A DNA stretch of 56,742 nucleotides from CAZIOH01 sp964540815 (GTDB taxonomy: Bacteria; Myxococcota_A; Polyangia; Fen-1088): positions 1-56,742 of the forward strand of contig CAZIOH010000040.1 of NCBI GenBank assembly GCA_964540815.1. Reading direction: 5' to 3'. The first letter of the stretch is position 1. Every line of letters starts with the position of its first letter. The notes beneath the pieces were generated by a model, which made no database searches, was not told the origin of the DNA, and saw only the letters and a program-made list of their open reading frames with translations. Shown piece by piece: positions 36,767 to 46,328 of the stretch. Position numbers and translations under genes: made by a program.

Positions 36767-37809
36767 TCCGGCCACCGTGAGGTCCCTGACTCCATGGCAG
36801 CGACGTACTCACCTCGGCGGGCTGCGCGGTTGCAGCGTGCGCGGTGCAGGAGTGCTTGCTGGGCGACCACCGAATTCGCGGGATCTCCCCGCCAGAGCTC
36901 GAGCGCGGGGTGCTGGATGGCGCGTGAGAACGAGAATCCCAGAGCCCAGGGCAGTCGCTCACGGTGTCGCAGGTTCATGGCATTGAGGCGCTCCAACGCG
37001 AGGACGCTCGGCTGTCCCCCCGATAGGAACAACACGCCCGGGACGGCCGCCGGCACGGACCGCAGCAGGCTCCTCACCGTGGCATCCGCCACCTCGGCGA
37101 CGGTGTCTTGCCGGGCACAGTCGAGGCCCGGGAGAATCATGCTGGGTTTCAGAATCATTCCCTCGAGCCTGACCCGCTGGGCGCGGAGCTGGTGGAACAC
37201 GCGCTCGATGACCTGCTCCGAGACCGCCCGGCACCGCTCCAGGGAGTGGTCGCCGTCCATCAGGACCTCCGGCTCGACGACGGGGCAAAGGCCGGCCTCG
37301 TGACACATAGCCGCATACCTCGCGAGGGTGTGGGCGTTCGCATCGATACAGGTCGACGTGGGCAGGCCATCGCCGATCGACAGGACCCCACGCCACTTGG
37401 CGAAGGGTGCGCCCATCTGCCGATATTGTTCGAGCCTGCCCCGCAGGCCATCGAGGCCCTCGGTGATCTGCTCTGCCGGGAAGCCCGCCAGGGGCGACTC
37501 TCCGAGGTCCACCTTGATTCCCGGGACGATGCCAGCCTCGAGGAGCGCCTCGGGAAAGGACCGGCCATTGGCCAGCCGCTGTTGAATCGTCTCGTCGTAG
37601 AGGATGGCCCCGCTGATCGCGACCCCGAGACCGGGCGTGGTCACGATGAGCTCGCGGTACGCGCGGCGCACCTCGGCGGTCTGCGGAATTCCCGGCGCGG
37701 CGAAGCGCTTGTTGCAGGTGGGATTGCTCTCATCGATCGCGAGCAAGCCTTTGTCGTCGGCCACCAGGGCCGCTGCCGTCTCCGTCAACTCCTTCTCGTC
37801 GATGTTCAT
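36763..37809 (-). CDS. Fructose-bisphosphate aldolase, class I (copy A)
   Basis: 348 residues. Class I landmarks: KGLLAIDESNPTCNKRF, ILYDETIQQ, and the Schiff-base Lys in MILKPSMILPG; FLSGGQPSVLALERLNAMN and the C-terminal tail follow. It cleaves fructose-1,6-bisphosphate to DHAP and glyceraldehyde-3-phosphate without metal. The ATG overlaps the stop of the atpR remnant, and its stop overlaps the atpD remnant start. It is a paralogue of 51707-52786. Confidence 0.93.
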   Translation of the reverse strand: MNIDEKELTETAAALVADDKGLLAIDESNPTCNKRFAAPGIPQTAEVRRAYRELIVTTPGLGVAISGAILYDETIQQRLANGRSFPEALLEAGIVPGIKVDLGESPLAGFPAEQITEGLDGLRGRLEQYRQMGAPFAKWRGVLSIGDGLPTSTCIDANAHTLARYAAMCHEAGLCPVVEPEVLMDGDHSLERCRAVSEQVIERVFHQLRAQRVRLEGMILKPSMILPGLDCARQDTVAEVADATVRSLLRSVPAAVPGVLFLSGGQPSVLALERLNAMNLRHRERLPWALGFSFSRAIQHPALELWRGDPANSVVAQQALLHRARCNRAARRGEYVAAMESGTSRWPE

Positions 37810-38036
37810 GGTCGAGCCCGCCCAGGTGCGCAGCGGGCCGCCCCATCGCCGTCGATCTCGCGGACGAGCCAGAGGACGAGCGGGCGAATCCGCCCGAAGC
37901 CCAGCAGGCAGATCAGCATCCGTGTTCCAGAGTGCCGTCCGAGGGCATTGATTCCCGGCAGAACGAAGAGCACCGCGGAGCCCCCCTCGAAAGAGAGACT
38001 CGCCGCCCGAAGAAGGCTCCAGGCTTCGCTCGTCAT
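37806..38036 (-). pseudogene. atpR with in-frame internal deletion (copy 1)
   Basis: 76 residues. MTSEAWSLLRAASLS at the start and LGRHSGTRMLICLLGF, then RPLVL at the end align with the intact AtpR at 49820 (MTGEAWRLLRAANLS; VGRHSGARMLICLLGF). About 40 residues with one or two helices are missing, yet the frame is kept and both ATGA overlaps (with phosphoketolase and with aldolase) are intact. Confidence 0.8.
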
Positions 38037-40438
38037 GGGCCCGACCCCGACCCGGCCTCGGCTCGGGCTCCCCAGGCCCAGTTGCGAATCTCGGGCAAGT
38101 CCTGTCCGTGTTTGCAGATGTACTGCCGGTGCTCGATCAGCTTGTCCAGGAGGAGTTGCTTGAGGTACACCCCCTTGACCCCGGCCTTGGGGACGCGGTC
38201 AATCAGGTCCATGACCAGATGGAAGCGGTCAAGGTCGTTGAGCACCGTCATGTCGAAGGGTGTGGTGATGGTGCCCTCTTCCTTGTAGCCGCGTACGTGA
38301 ATGTTGTGGTGGTTGGTCCGCCGATAGGTGAGCCGGTGAATCAGCCAGGGGTAGGCATGAAAAGCGAAGATCACTGGCTTGTCCCGGGTGAAGAGCTCGT
38401 CGAAGTCTCGGTCCGGTAGCCCATGCGGGTGCTCGGACGCGGGCTGCAGCTTCATGAGGTCGACCACGTTGACCACCCGCACCTTCAGCTCTGGCAGGTG
38501 CTGGCGCACGATCGAGACCGCTGCCAGGGTCTCGAGGGTCGGCACGTCGCCACAGCAGGCCATGACCACGTCCGGCTCGCTCCCCTGATCGTTGCTGGCC
38601 CACGGCCAGATCCCCAGGCCCTCGCTGCAGTGCTTGAGGGCCGCATCCATCGTGAGCCACTGCGGTGCGGGGTGCTTGCCCGCAACCACCACATTGACGT
38701 AGTGTCGGCTCCGAAGGCAGTGGTCCACGACCGATAGCAGGCAGTTGGCGTCGGGCGGCAGGTACACCCGAACGATCTCGGCCTTCTTGTTGACCACGTG
38801 GTCGATGAAGCCAGGGTCCTGGTGGGTGAACCCATTGTGGTCCTGACGCCAAACGTGCGAGGCGAGTAGGTAGTTCAAAGAGGCGATCTTGCGTCGCCAC
38901 GACAGCCCGGCGGTGACCTTCAGCCACTTGGCGTGCTGGTTGAACATCGAGTCGACGATGTGGATGAAGGCCTCATAGCAGTTGAAGAGCCCGTGGCGCC
39001 CGGTCAGTAGGTACCCTTCCAGCCACCCCTCGCACTGGTGCTCGCTCAGCATCTCCATGACCCGGCCGGCCGGGGCCAGGAACTCATCGTTCGTCGCCGT
39101 GGCCGCGTCCCACTGGCGCCGGGTCGCCTCGAAGAGCGCCTCCAGCCCGTTCGACAGCGTCTCGTCCGGGCCGAAGACCCGGAAATTCCGACCCTCCTCG
39201 TTGAGCTTGGTCACGTCCCGCAAGAACCGCCCGAGCACGTGGGTGTCACCCACGCCGAGCACACCCGGGGTGGGCACCGGCACCGCATAATCCCGGAAGT
39301 CCGGCAGGCGCAGATCGCGCAGCAGGATCCCGCCATTGGCGTGGGGATTGGCGCCCATCCGGCGCTCGCCCACCGGCGCCAACTCGGCCAGCTCTGGCTT
39401 GAGCCGGCCCTGCGGGTCGAAGAGCTCTTCCGGCCGATAGCTGCGCATCCACATTTCGAGCTCGACCAGGTGTCCGGGCGGGCTGGTGGGCGACACCGCC
39501 AGGGGCACCTGGTGGGCCCGGAATGTCCCCTCGATCTGCTGACCATCCACCACCTTCGGGCCCGTCCAGCCCTTGGGGGAATCGAGCACGATCATCGGCC
39601 ACCGCGGGCGATCGGGGATGCCCCCCTTGCGCGCACGCTTCTGGATTGCCTGGATCTGTTCGACAGCCTGGTCGAGCGCCGTGGCCATCGCCTGGTGCAT
39701 GGGTCCGGGCTCGTGCCCCACGACGAAGATGGGCGTCCACCCGTATCCGCGAAGGAGTTGCTCGAGCTCCTCGCGGGTGATCCGGGCCAGGACCGTGGGA
39801 TTCGAGATCTTGTAGCCGTTGAGGTGCAGGATCGGCAGAACGGCCCCGTCGGTGGCCGGATCGAGGAACTTGTTCGAGTGCCAGGCGGTGGCCAGCGGTC
39901 CAGTCTCGGCCTCGCCGTCACCGACCACGCACGCCACGATCAGGTCGGGATTGTCGAATACCGCGCCAAAAGAATGGCTGAGGGAGTAGCCGAGCTCACC
40001 ACCCTCGTGGATCGATCCGGGGCACTCCGGGGAAGCGTGACTCGGAATCCCACCGGGAAACGAGAACTGCAGGAACAGCTTACGCAACCCGGCCGCATCC
40101 CGACTGATCTCGGGATAGATCTCGGTGTAGGTGCCCTCGAGGTAGGTGTTGCCGACGACGGCGGGTCCGCCATGTCCCGGCCCCGAGACATAGATCATGT
40201 CGAGGTCGTACTTCTTGATCACCCGGTTCAGGTGCACGTAGATGAAGTTCTGCCCGGGGGTCGTCCCCCAGTGCCCGAGCAACATGTGCTTGACGTCCCC
40301 GAGCGCGAGCGGGCGCTCGAGCAGCGGATTGTCGTAAAGGTAGATCTGACCCACGGCCAGGTAGTTGGCGGCCCGCCAGTAGGCGTCCATCCTGGCGAGC
40401 AATTCCGGGGTCAGGGTTTCGTCGAGGCGATTCGGCAT
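38033..40438 (-). CDS. xfp: Phosphoketolase (xylulose-5-P/fructose-6-P)
   Basis: 801 residues, full length for the family; AAGGAG precedes the ATG. Thiamine-diphosphate site VVGDGEAETGP at about 171-181, GHGGPA at 88-93, and SHASPECPGSIHEGGELGYSL are diagnostic. It splits xylulose-5-phosphate (or fructose-6-phosphate) with phosphate into acetyl phosphate plus glyceraldehyde-3-phosphate (or erythrose-4-phosphate). Acetate kinase (53207) can turn acetyl phosphate into ATP. Its stop overlaps the atpR remnant (ATGA). A shortened second copy is at 50167. Confidence 0.96.
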   Translation of the reverse strand: MPNRLDETLTPELLARMDAYWRAANYLAVGQIYLYDNPLLERPLALGDVKHMLLGHWGTTPGQNFIYVHLNRVIKKYDLDMIYVSGPGHGGPAVVGNTYLEGTYTEIYPEISRDAAGLRKLFLQFSFPGGIPSHASPECPGSIHEGGELGYSLSHSFGAVFDNPDLIVACVVGDGEAETGPLATAWHSNKFLDPATDGAVLPILHLNGYKISNPTVLARITREELEQLLRGYGWTPIFVVGHEPGPMHQAMATALDQAVEQIQAIQKRARKGGIPDRPRWPMIVLDSPKGWTGPKVVDGQQIEGTFRAHQVPLAVSPTSPPGHLVELEMWMRSYRPEELFDPQGRLKPELAELAPVGERRMGANPHANGGILLRDLRLPDFRDYAVPVPTPGVLGVGDTHVLGRFLRDVTKLNEEGRNFRVFGPDETLSNGLEALFEATRRQWDAATATNDEFLAPAGRVMEMLSEHQCEGWLEGYLLTGRHGLFNCYEAFIHIVDSMFNQHAKWLKVTAGLSWRRKIASLNYLLASHVWRQDHNGFTHQDPGFIDHVVNKKAEIVRVYLPPDANCLLSVVDHCLRSRHYVNVVVAGKHPAPQWLTMDAALKHCSEGLGIWPWASNDQGSEPDVVMACCGDVPTLETLAAVSIVRQHLPELKVRVVNVVDLMKLQPASEHPHGLPDRDFDELFTRDKPVIFAFHAYPWLIHRLTYRRTNHHNIHVRGYKEEGTITTPFDMTVLNDLDRFHLVMDLIDRVPKAGVKGVYLKQLLLDKLIEHRQYICKHGQDLPEIRNWAWGARAEAGSGSGP

Positions 40439-40617
40439 CTGCGGCTCCTTGCGGCGGTTCACCAAAGAATCTTGCCGATCGAGCCTGGGGCTGCCCGAGC
40501 GAATCCCGGAGCTGGTGAAGGGTTTAGCTGGTCTTCGACTCGGTGTGCGCGATCACGATCTCGACGCGCGGGCTGGCGACTTGTTTAGGCGAGGTCGGAT
40601 GAGGACAACCGGCGGCC

Positions 40618-40678
40618 GACAGCAGGATGGGGGCGTAGCCTTCCGATCGACAGGTGAGGAATGTTGAATCGAGACTTT
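40618..40678 (-). promoter_or_regulatory. Conserved upstream element of phosphoketolase (copy 1)
   Basis: About 60 bases, 180-240 upstream of xfp, are strongly similar to 50790-50850 upstream of the shortened xfp, including gggggcgt, ccttccgatcgacaggtgag and gactttg. A one-base indel argues against coding. Probably the shared promoter or operator of the duplicated operon. Confidence 0.5.
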
Positions 40679-41097
40679 GGTCGGCGATCTCGACCTCGGC
40701 CGAACCCGGCGCAACCGGGGGGAGCGCCCGACAGCGGGCGATTTCGACGATCGCCGTTTTCGGCTGGTCACCCGGGAGCTCGTTTTCGATCGGAAGCTCG
40801 CCTCGCGGGCGACAGACTTCTCCAGAGGCGGCGTGGACAAGGGTCACTCGCTGTCTTCGCGCGGGCCGGGTCACGGCGCGACAAAACGGCGCTTCCGGGA
40901 GCAGGTGGACCGCACGGCATACCCGGCGAGGGGGAGGGCGATACTGGGACGGGACGGAAAGAACAAGGGCGGCGCCCAGACCCCCGCCGCGGCTCAGCGG
41001 AAGGAAGCGAGGGAGAGCCCGGGTTCACGAGCTTCGCGGCCACGGTCGCGGTCACAACGGTTGGTGAGTCGTTCGGCCAGAGCCAAAGAGACCTAGA
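40679..41097. other. Region upstream of xfp, no confident gene
   Basis: A 139-codon plus-strand frame (40677-41096, TTG start) ends one base before the perfect hairpin at 41098, which could mean it is a real gene with a terminator, but the protein is Arg/Gly/Ser-rich, has no motif and no ribosome site. I leave it unassigned. Confidence 0.4.
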
Positions 41098-41130
41098 CAC
41101 CGCAGCGGGTTCTCGTATCCCGCTGCGGTG
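41098..41130 (+). terminator. Perfect 12-bp hairpin, terminator-like
   Basis: CACCGCAGCGGG and its exact reverse complement flank a 9-base loop (ttctcgtat). No T tract follows on either strand, so it is either a Rho-aided terminator or a structural element. No confident gene ends here. Confidence 0.5.
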
Positions 41131-41485
41131 ATCGGAAGTGAGTCACAGTCCAAGCTCAAGCGGACGCTTCGCTCCCGAGCGTTCTCGCCGCGAGGATTCT
41201 CCTTTCAGGATCATCCTGGCTGAGCTCACCCATCGGGTCGCCCTGGGCTGCCCTCTCCGGCTGTCGGTCACGGCGCGAGGGGGCGCGAGTATGAGCGGTC
41301 TTCGCAATGGGCTGCCGCTCACGCAGGTCTGCATGGCGGTCCTCGGCGCGTCGAATTTGACCGGCCGCACAGCGGGATGACCACCCCGGCGTGATAGGAG
41401 TCCGGCGTTCAGCAAACGTACAACGGAACGAAATGCCTAACCACGACGGGACGGCGGTCCTTGCTCGCTTGGTTGCTCGCCATGG
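41131..41485. other. Intergenic, no gene seen
   Basis: About 355 bases between the hairpin and the relaxase relic, no recognisable coding. Confidence 0.45.
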
Positions 41486-42545
41486 TTACCTCTCCCGAGA
41501 GAGGTCTCGGCGCCGCACGAGGAGGGCGCCGTCCCCCCCAAGCGCGAGCTCGACGGTCCGCCCCCTGTATCGGTCGAGGCCGGCGACATTCGGCACCACC
41601 CTGAACTGACGCCGCCGCTCGTCGAGGATCGCGACGTGCCCACTGTGAGAGCCGGGCGTCGATCCCGGGCAAGGGACGAGGACTCCCTGGAAGCCCGCGG
41701 ATGGCGCCGCCACGAACGCGAGGCCACGCGCCTCCACGACGTTCCTGCCGGCGTCCGCGCGCGCCAGGGCGTCGAGCGACCGGCGCACCTCGGACGCGCT
41801 GCCCTTGATGCCGAGCTGCTCGAGGTGAAGGGCCCGTTGTTCCTTCGCCCGTGCAACCTCGTCCCCGAAGCCGTACACCGCCCGCGGCTCCGCCGAGTCG
41901 AGCCAGGCGGGCCCACGGACCTTCACCTGATCGCCCAGCGCCAGCGCAATCTCGTCGACCTGCACGCGGAGTCGGGGGGTGGGTGGTCTCGCGCGCCTTG
42001 AGCTGTGACACGAGATCTGGCGGCACCTGCCAGCGGCCATCCGGAAGCTGGGCGACCAGCTCGTGGCGCGCGAGCCGCTGCGGTCGACGGACGTTGGCGT
42101 CAATGACCGCGTCCGACGTGACGCTCACCCCGCCGACCACCACGGACCGAGACTCGAGGGAGCGGAGGTGGCGTTGCGGGTCATAGATACCGCCGCTCTC
42201 GACCGGGACCTTCTCGAGGACTGCGTCCATGGGCTTGGCCCAGGACTCCTTCTTGACCGCCGCCCGGACGATGGCCCCTTCACGGGCGCTCGACAGCCGC
42301 GGAATCGAGTGGCACGTAGTGCGCTTGGCCGTGCGCGTCCTCGATGACGCCGTACATGTCCCCGCGGAGCTCGTCGTGGAGGGCTTTACGTCGAAGGACG
42401 CCCTCGATGGGCTCGATCTCGCTCTTGCCATCGACGACCAGGTAGCGCGACCAGTCGCCCGGCTGGGGCAGGGCACCGTGGATGCGCTTGATGATGTCGC
42501 GCTCGCCGAGCTCCTTCACCGGTCGCCACCGGGGTGCGTGGGTCC
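41486..42545 (-). pseudogene. Relic of DUF3363-type relaxase (plasmid mobilisation)
   Basis: Three minus-strand frames read on from one another: KELGERDIIKRIHGALP, IEGVLRRKALHDELRGDMYG and AHYVPLD (frame 1); AREGAIVRAAVKKESW and GGIYDPQRHLRSLE, then QRLARHELVAQLPDGRWQVP (frame 2); VDEIALALGDQVKVRGPAWLD to the stop (frame 3). This order is that of the C-terminal DUF3363 region of VirD2-like relaxases. The nicking domain is missing and there are two frameshifts. It marks a former integrated plasmid or mobilisable element next to the ATPase operon. Confidence 0.65.
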
Positions 42546-42987
42546 CAGTTTCACCGTGATCACCGGTGCTCGACACCAACGACGCGACCAGCATCCCCGT
42601 GCATCGCGGCCGGCGATCGGTGATGGGAAGGAGCACGGTAGGATCCCGCCTGGGACGCGGCCGAGGCGGCGGCCCTCTACGATCTCTTCGAAGGACGGGT
42701 GATCCCCGAGTTCCACGAGCGTCGGGGGAGCGGAATTCCAAACAGGTGGATGGCGGGGGTGCGCGAGAGCATGGCCCGCTTGCGCCCAGGTCCTCGCGGG
42801 GGTGACCGCCACAGAGATGCAGTCCACCCCGCACCGCCCGAGGCGGCCCGCTCAGTCACGCGGTCACGATCCCGGCCAACAGGCCCGCGAGCGACTATAC
42901 CGTGCGCGTCATTCCGAGAGCCGAAGGGGCTTCCAGCCGCTCGAACCTCCACGGATCCTCTGGCAACAGTGAAGGCCAATCCCCGGC
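42546..42987. other. Intergenic downstream of atpG, no gene assigned
   Basis: Fragments on the minus strand (DCISVAVTPARTWAQAGHAL; VELGDHPSFEEIVEG) look coding-like but change frame and match nothing I recognise; probably a decayed gene. Confidence 0.4.
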
Positions 42988-43869
42988 TCATCGGCGAAAT
43001 TCGAAGCCCGAGATGACGTCGAACAGCTCCTCGTCGATGCCCGTCTGGCGCAACTGATGAAACGCGCCCTGGAGCGTCTCGAGGAGATCCTCGATGTTCT
43101 TGTCCGCCCGTTGCATGGCCGCGAGCCGGCTCGCATTCTCGCTCGCCAGGGACTCGGCGCACGCCCGGAACAGCGACACGAACAGGTATGAGCGGATGAG
43201 CGAGCGCAGCGTCGCGGCCCGGTCGCCGATGACCTCGGGCAGGCACTTCTGGGGCCAGCGCAGCTTGGTGAGCTTGTCCCTCCAAAGATCGTCGAGCGGG
43301 AGGAGGCGCTGAGTGGCGGGCGCGTAGAGCGCACCGGAGGTCCGCCGGTTGAAGAAGAGGTAAAGCTCGGCGACCTGGGACGCGGCATGATGCGCTTCGC
43401 TGGTCACGAGGATCCGACCGACGAGAGACGTGATGGCGGCAACCGAGGTTGGAACGGCAAATATCCCCGCACAGGCCACCCCCGCGTCGGCCAGCCGCGC
43501 ACGGACCCGCTCCCCGACCGCCCAGACCTGCTTGGAGCCGGGAAGAGCGGCGAGACCCTTGGTCGCGGCGTCGACCACCAGCTCGTTGAACGGACCGACG
43601 AGCCCCTGATCGGAGCCGAACACCACCGCGGCGACGGACCGAGCGTCCACCCCAGCCTCGCGCGCCCTACCCCGGACCGGCGGCTCCTCCTCGTGAAGGC
43701 ACACGCTGAGCCCGAGCTCGACCGTTCGATAGTAGTCGGTCAACGCCTCCACGGACTTCTCGTATTGCCCGATGCTCGCGGCGGCCAGGGCCTTCATCGT
43801 TCGGACGACGGACTGGAGCTCCCCTGCGCTGGCAATCTTTCTGCGGAGGGTGGCCGTGGTATCGCTCAT
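42988..43869 (-). CDS. atpG: N-type ATPase gamma subunit
   Basis: 293 residues, normal length. N-terminal helix LRRKIASAGELQSVVRTMKALAAASI and C-terminal helix ENASRLAAMQRADKNIEDLLE form the central shaft of F-type ATPases; VVFGSDQGLVGPFN is the family signature (usually SDRGLCG.N). Last gene of the operon; 42 bases after atpA. It couples rotation of the c-ring to catalysis in F1. More divergent than housekeeping AtpG, as usual for N-ATPases. Confidence 0.93.
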   Translation of the reverse strand: MSDTTATLRRKIASAGELQSVVRTMKALAAASIGQYEKSVEALTDYYRTVELGLSVCLHEEEPPVRGRAREAGVDARSVAAVVFGSDQGLVGPFNELVVDAATKGLAALPGSKQVWAVGERVRARLADAGVACAGIFAVPTSVAAITSLVGRILVTSEAHHAASQVAELYLFFNRRTSGALYAPATQRLLPLDDLWRDKLTKLRWPQKCLPEVIGDRAATLRSLIRSYLFVSLFRACAESLASENASRLAAMQRADKNIEDLLETLQGAFHQLRQTGIDEELFDVISGFEFRR

Positions 43870-43911
43870 TGGCTTTGCCCCTCCTCGTCTTATCGGCCTT
43901 GACCCCGGGGG

Positions 43912-45459
43912 TCACGCTGGAGGATGCGCCTTGGGCTGGAAGTGACCCAGCGCCAAGCGGGCCTTCTCGACGACCGTCTTGCGATCGTCATCGCTGAGCG
44001 CGCTGGCGGTTCCAAACCGCGCAGAGACGACCGCGGGCAGCCCCGCGGCCGCCTCGCGAACCGCGTCCTCGGCGTCCTTCATGTGCTCGAGCGGGATCCG
44101 GTCGAAGAGCCCGGCCGTCAGAGCCAGCAAGATGGTGATCTGGGCCGGCACCCCCACCGGGGCGAGCTCCGGCTGCTCCAGGCAAGCGCGGATTCTCCGG
44201 CCGTGCTCGATGCTCAGCCGGGTGTGGTCGTCGAGGTGCGCCCCAAAACGGGAAAAGGTCTCCAGCTCCTCGAACTGAGCGTAGGCGAGCTTGAGGTCCC
44301 CGGCCACGGCGCGGTACGCTGCCCGCTGCGCCTTGCCACCCACCCGCGAGACCGACTTGCCGACATCGACCGCGGGCAGCACCCCGAGCTCGAACAGCGC
44401 GGGCGACAAGTAGATCTGTCCGTCCGTGATGGAGATCAGATTGGTGGGGATGTAGGCGGAGATGTTCTGCGCCTCGGTTTCGATGATGGGCAGCGCGGTG
44501 AGCGAGCCGTTGCCGAGACCGGCGCGCAGGTGGGTCGCCCGTTCGAGCAGTCGCGCGTGGATGTAGAAGATGTCCCCCGGAAACGCCTCGCGCCCGGGCG
44601 GACGACGAAGGAGCAAGGAGAGCTCGCGATAGGCGCGGGCGTGCTGGGTGAGATCGTCGTAGACGATGAGCACGTCGCGTCCCGCCGCCATGAAGTGCTC
44701 GGCGATGGTCGTCGCCGCGTAAGGAGCGATGTAGGAAATTCCGGGCGCGTCACTGCCCTCCGCCACCACCACCACCGTGTGACCCATGGCGCCCCGCTCC
44801 CGCAGGGCGGCCACCGCCTTGGCCACGGAGGAGGCGCGCTGCCCGATGGCACAATAGACGCACACGACGCCCTGGCCGCGCTGGTTGAGGATGGTGTCGA
44901 GCGCAATGGCCGTCTTGCCGGTCTGTCGGTCGCCGAGAATCAACTCTCGCTGGCCCCGGCCAATCGGGATCAGCGCGTCGATGACCTTCAGCCCCGTCTC
45001 GAGTGGCACGGTGACCGGCGCCCGGTCGAGGATCGCGGGCGCCGCCCGCTCGATCGGGCTCCGGTCCGTGAGGCCGGTCGCGCCCTTCCCGTCGAGCGGC
45101 CGGCCCAGGGGGTCGATGACCCGCCCAAGGAGGCCGTCACCCACGGCCACATCCATGACCCGACCAGTCCGCTGGACCTCATCGCCCGCATGCAAGTGCG
45201 AATACTCGCCGAGCAGCACGACGCCGATCTCGTCCTCGTCGACGTTGAAGGCGATTCCGAGCACACCGCCCGGAAAGCGCACCAGCTCCTCGAAGCCTAC
45301 GCTCGGCAGGCCTGACACCTTCGCCACGCCAGTGGCGACCGAGGTGACCATACCGACCTCATGCAGCAGCAACTCCGGGTTGAACGCTCCCCGTGTCTCG
45401 GCGATGGCGTCGAGAGCCTGGGTGAAGGCGGCCTGCAGGCCGTTCGCCGGCAGGCTCAT
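43912..45459 (-). CDS. atpA: N-type ATPase alpha subunit
   Basis: 515 residues. The frame is open to 46407, but ATG 45459 has AAGGAG upstream, overlaps the atpF stop (ATGA) and begins the conserved sequence. Walker A GDRQTGKTA, PAISVGLSVSRVG-type signature as PAVDVGKSVSRVGG, and the nucleotide-binding fold are present. Non-catalytic nucleotide-binding subunit of the F1 head. Confidence 0.95.
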   Translation of the reverse strand: MSLPANGLQAAFTQALDAIAETRGAFNPELLLHEVGMVTSVATGVAKVSGLPSVGFEELVRFPGGVLGIAFNVDEDEIGVVLLGEYSHLHAGDEVQRTGRVMDVAVGDGLLGRVIDPLGRPLDGKGATGLTDRSPIERAAPAILDRAPVTVPLETGLKVIDALIPIGRGQRELILGDRQTGKTAIALDTILNQRGQGVVCVYCAIGQRASSVAKAVAALRERGAMGHTVVVVAEGSDAPGISYIAPYAATTIAEHFMAAGRDVLIVYDDLTQHARAYRELSLLLRRPPGREAFPGDIFYIHARLLERATHLRAGLGNGSLTALPIIETEAQNISAYIPTNLISITDGQIYLSPALFELGVLPAVDVGKSVSRVGGKAQRAAYRAVAGDLKLAYAQFEELETFSRFGAHLDDHTRLSIEHGRRIRACLEQPELAPVGVPAQITILLALTAGLFDRIPLEHMKDAEDAVREAAAGLPAVVSARFGTASALSDDDRKTVVEKARLALGHFQPKAHPPA

Positions 45460-46325
45460 GCACTCCTTCCGTCGGCCACCGGCGGCTTGGGTGCGAGCCT
45501 GGGGTCGAGCTTCGGGCTTGCCTGCGGGCCTGGTTTCAGGTCTGGCTTGGGCTCGAGCGGGGCCTTGGCCTTCTCCTCCAGCAGCGCGCCCACGCCCTCC
45601 TCCATCGACCCGAGATAGTCCGCGATGCTCCACCCCATCTTCTGGCCGTTGGCGCATAGCTCGATCCCGCTCATCAGGTCGGGCGCCACTTCGAACTGGA
45701 GCTCGACGGCCGCGGAGAAGGTCTCGTTGACGGCGTTCCGGATGACCGCGCGTTGCTCCTCGGGGACTCCGAACGCGCTGCGCACCACGACGGGCTTGGA
45801 ATGGTCCTCGAGCGCGTGACCGAGGCGGGCCTTCGCCTCGCCGCTCAGAGCGCGCAAGCGGCGGGTGAACACATCCCCCATGCGCTCCTCGAGACTGGTG
45901 GTGGCGAGATCCGTCAGGGTCTTTCGCGCGATGGCAAAGACCTCCTGTCGCACCCGGCCAGTCAGCGCCTGGCTCACATTGGTGGCCTCGCTCCGGAGCA
46001 GTTCCTCGCGCTTCGCGCTCAGGGCGTCCGCCGCGCGCCGGGCCTCCTCGAGCAGACGGCGACCCTCTATCTGTGCCTCTTCCGACGCCTTGCTCAAGAG
46101 GGCCGCACGCTGGCGGTCGAGCTCGTCGTGCTGGTGCTGGAGCTCGTCGCGGGCCTTCTGGGCATCTGCCCGCTTCGCGTCGGCGTCCGCCAGCTCCGCG
46201 GCGATTCGCTTCTCCCGTGCGTCGACGGCGTTCAGGATGGGCCTGTAGAGATAGCGCCTCATCAGCCCCGCGAGGATGACGAAGTTGAGCGCCTGCGCGC
46301 CCACCGTGAACCAGTCGATGAGCAC
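45456..46325 (-). CDS. atpF: N-type ATPase b subunit with delta-like C-terminus
   Basis: 289 residues, far longer than a typical b subunit (about 156). One N-terminal membrane helix (VGAQALNFVILAGLM), a long charged coiled coil (about 35-160), and a C-terminal part resembling the delta subunit (AAVELQFEVAPDLMSGIELCANGQKMGWSIADYL). There is no separate atpH in the operon, so this protein probably serves as both b and delta of the peripheral stalk, as known for N-ATPases. Ends in a Pro/Lys/Leu repeat tail (PKPDLKPGPQASPKLDPR). Confidence 0.9.
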   Translation of the reverse strand: MLIDWFTVGAQALNFVILAGLMRRYLYRPILNAVDAREKRIAAELADADAKRADAQKARDELQHQHDELDRQRAALLSKASEEAQIEGRRLLEEARRAADALSAKREELLRSEATNVSQALTGRVRQEVFAIARKTLTDLATTSLEERMGDVFTRRLRALSGEAKARLGHALEDHSKPVVVRSAFGVPEEQRAVIRNAVNETFSAAVELQFEVAPDLMSGIELCANGQKMGWSIADYLGSMEEGVGALLEEKAKAPLEPKPDLKPGPQASPKLDPRLAPKPPVADGRSA

Positions 46326-46328
46326 GGA

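Noticed and set aside
39038..40588. 516-codon plus-strand open frame
   Set aside because: Opposite-strand shadow of phosphoketolase; high GC creates long spurious frames.
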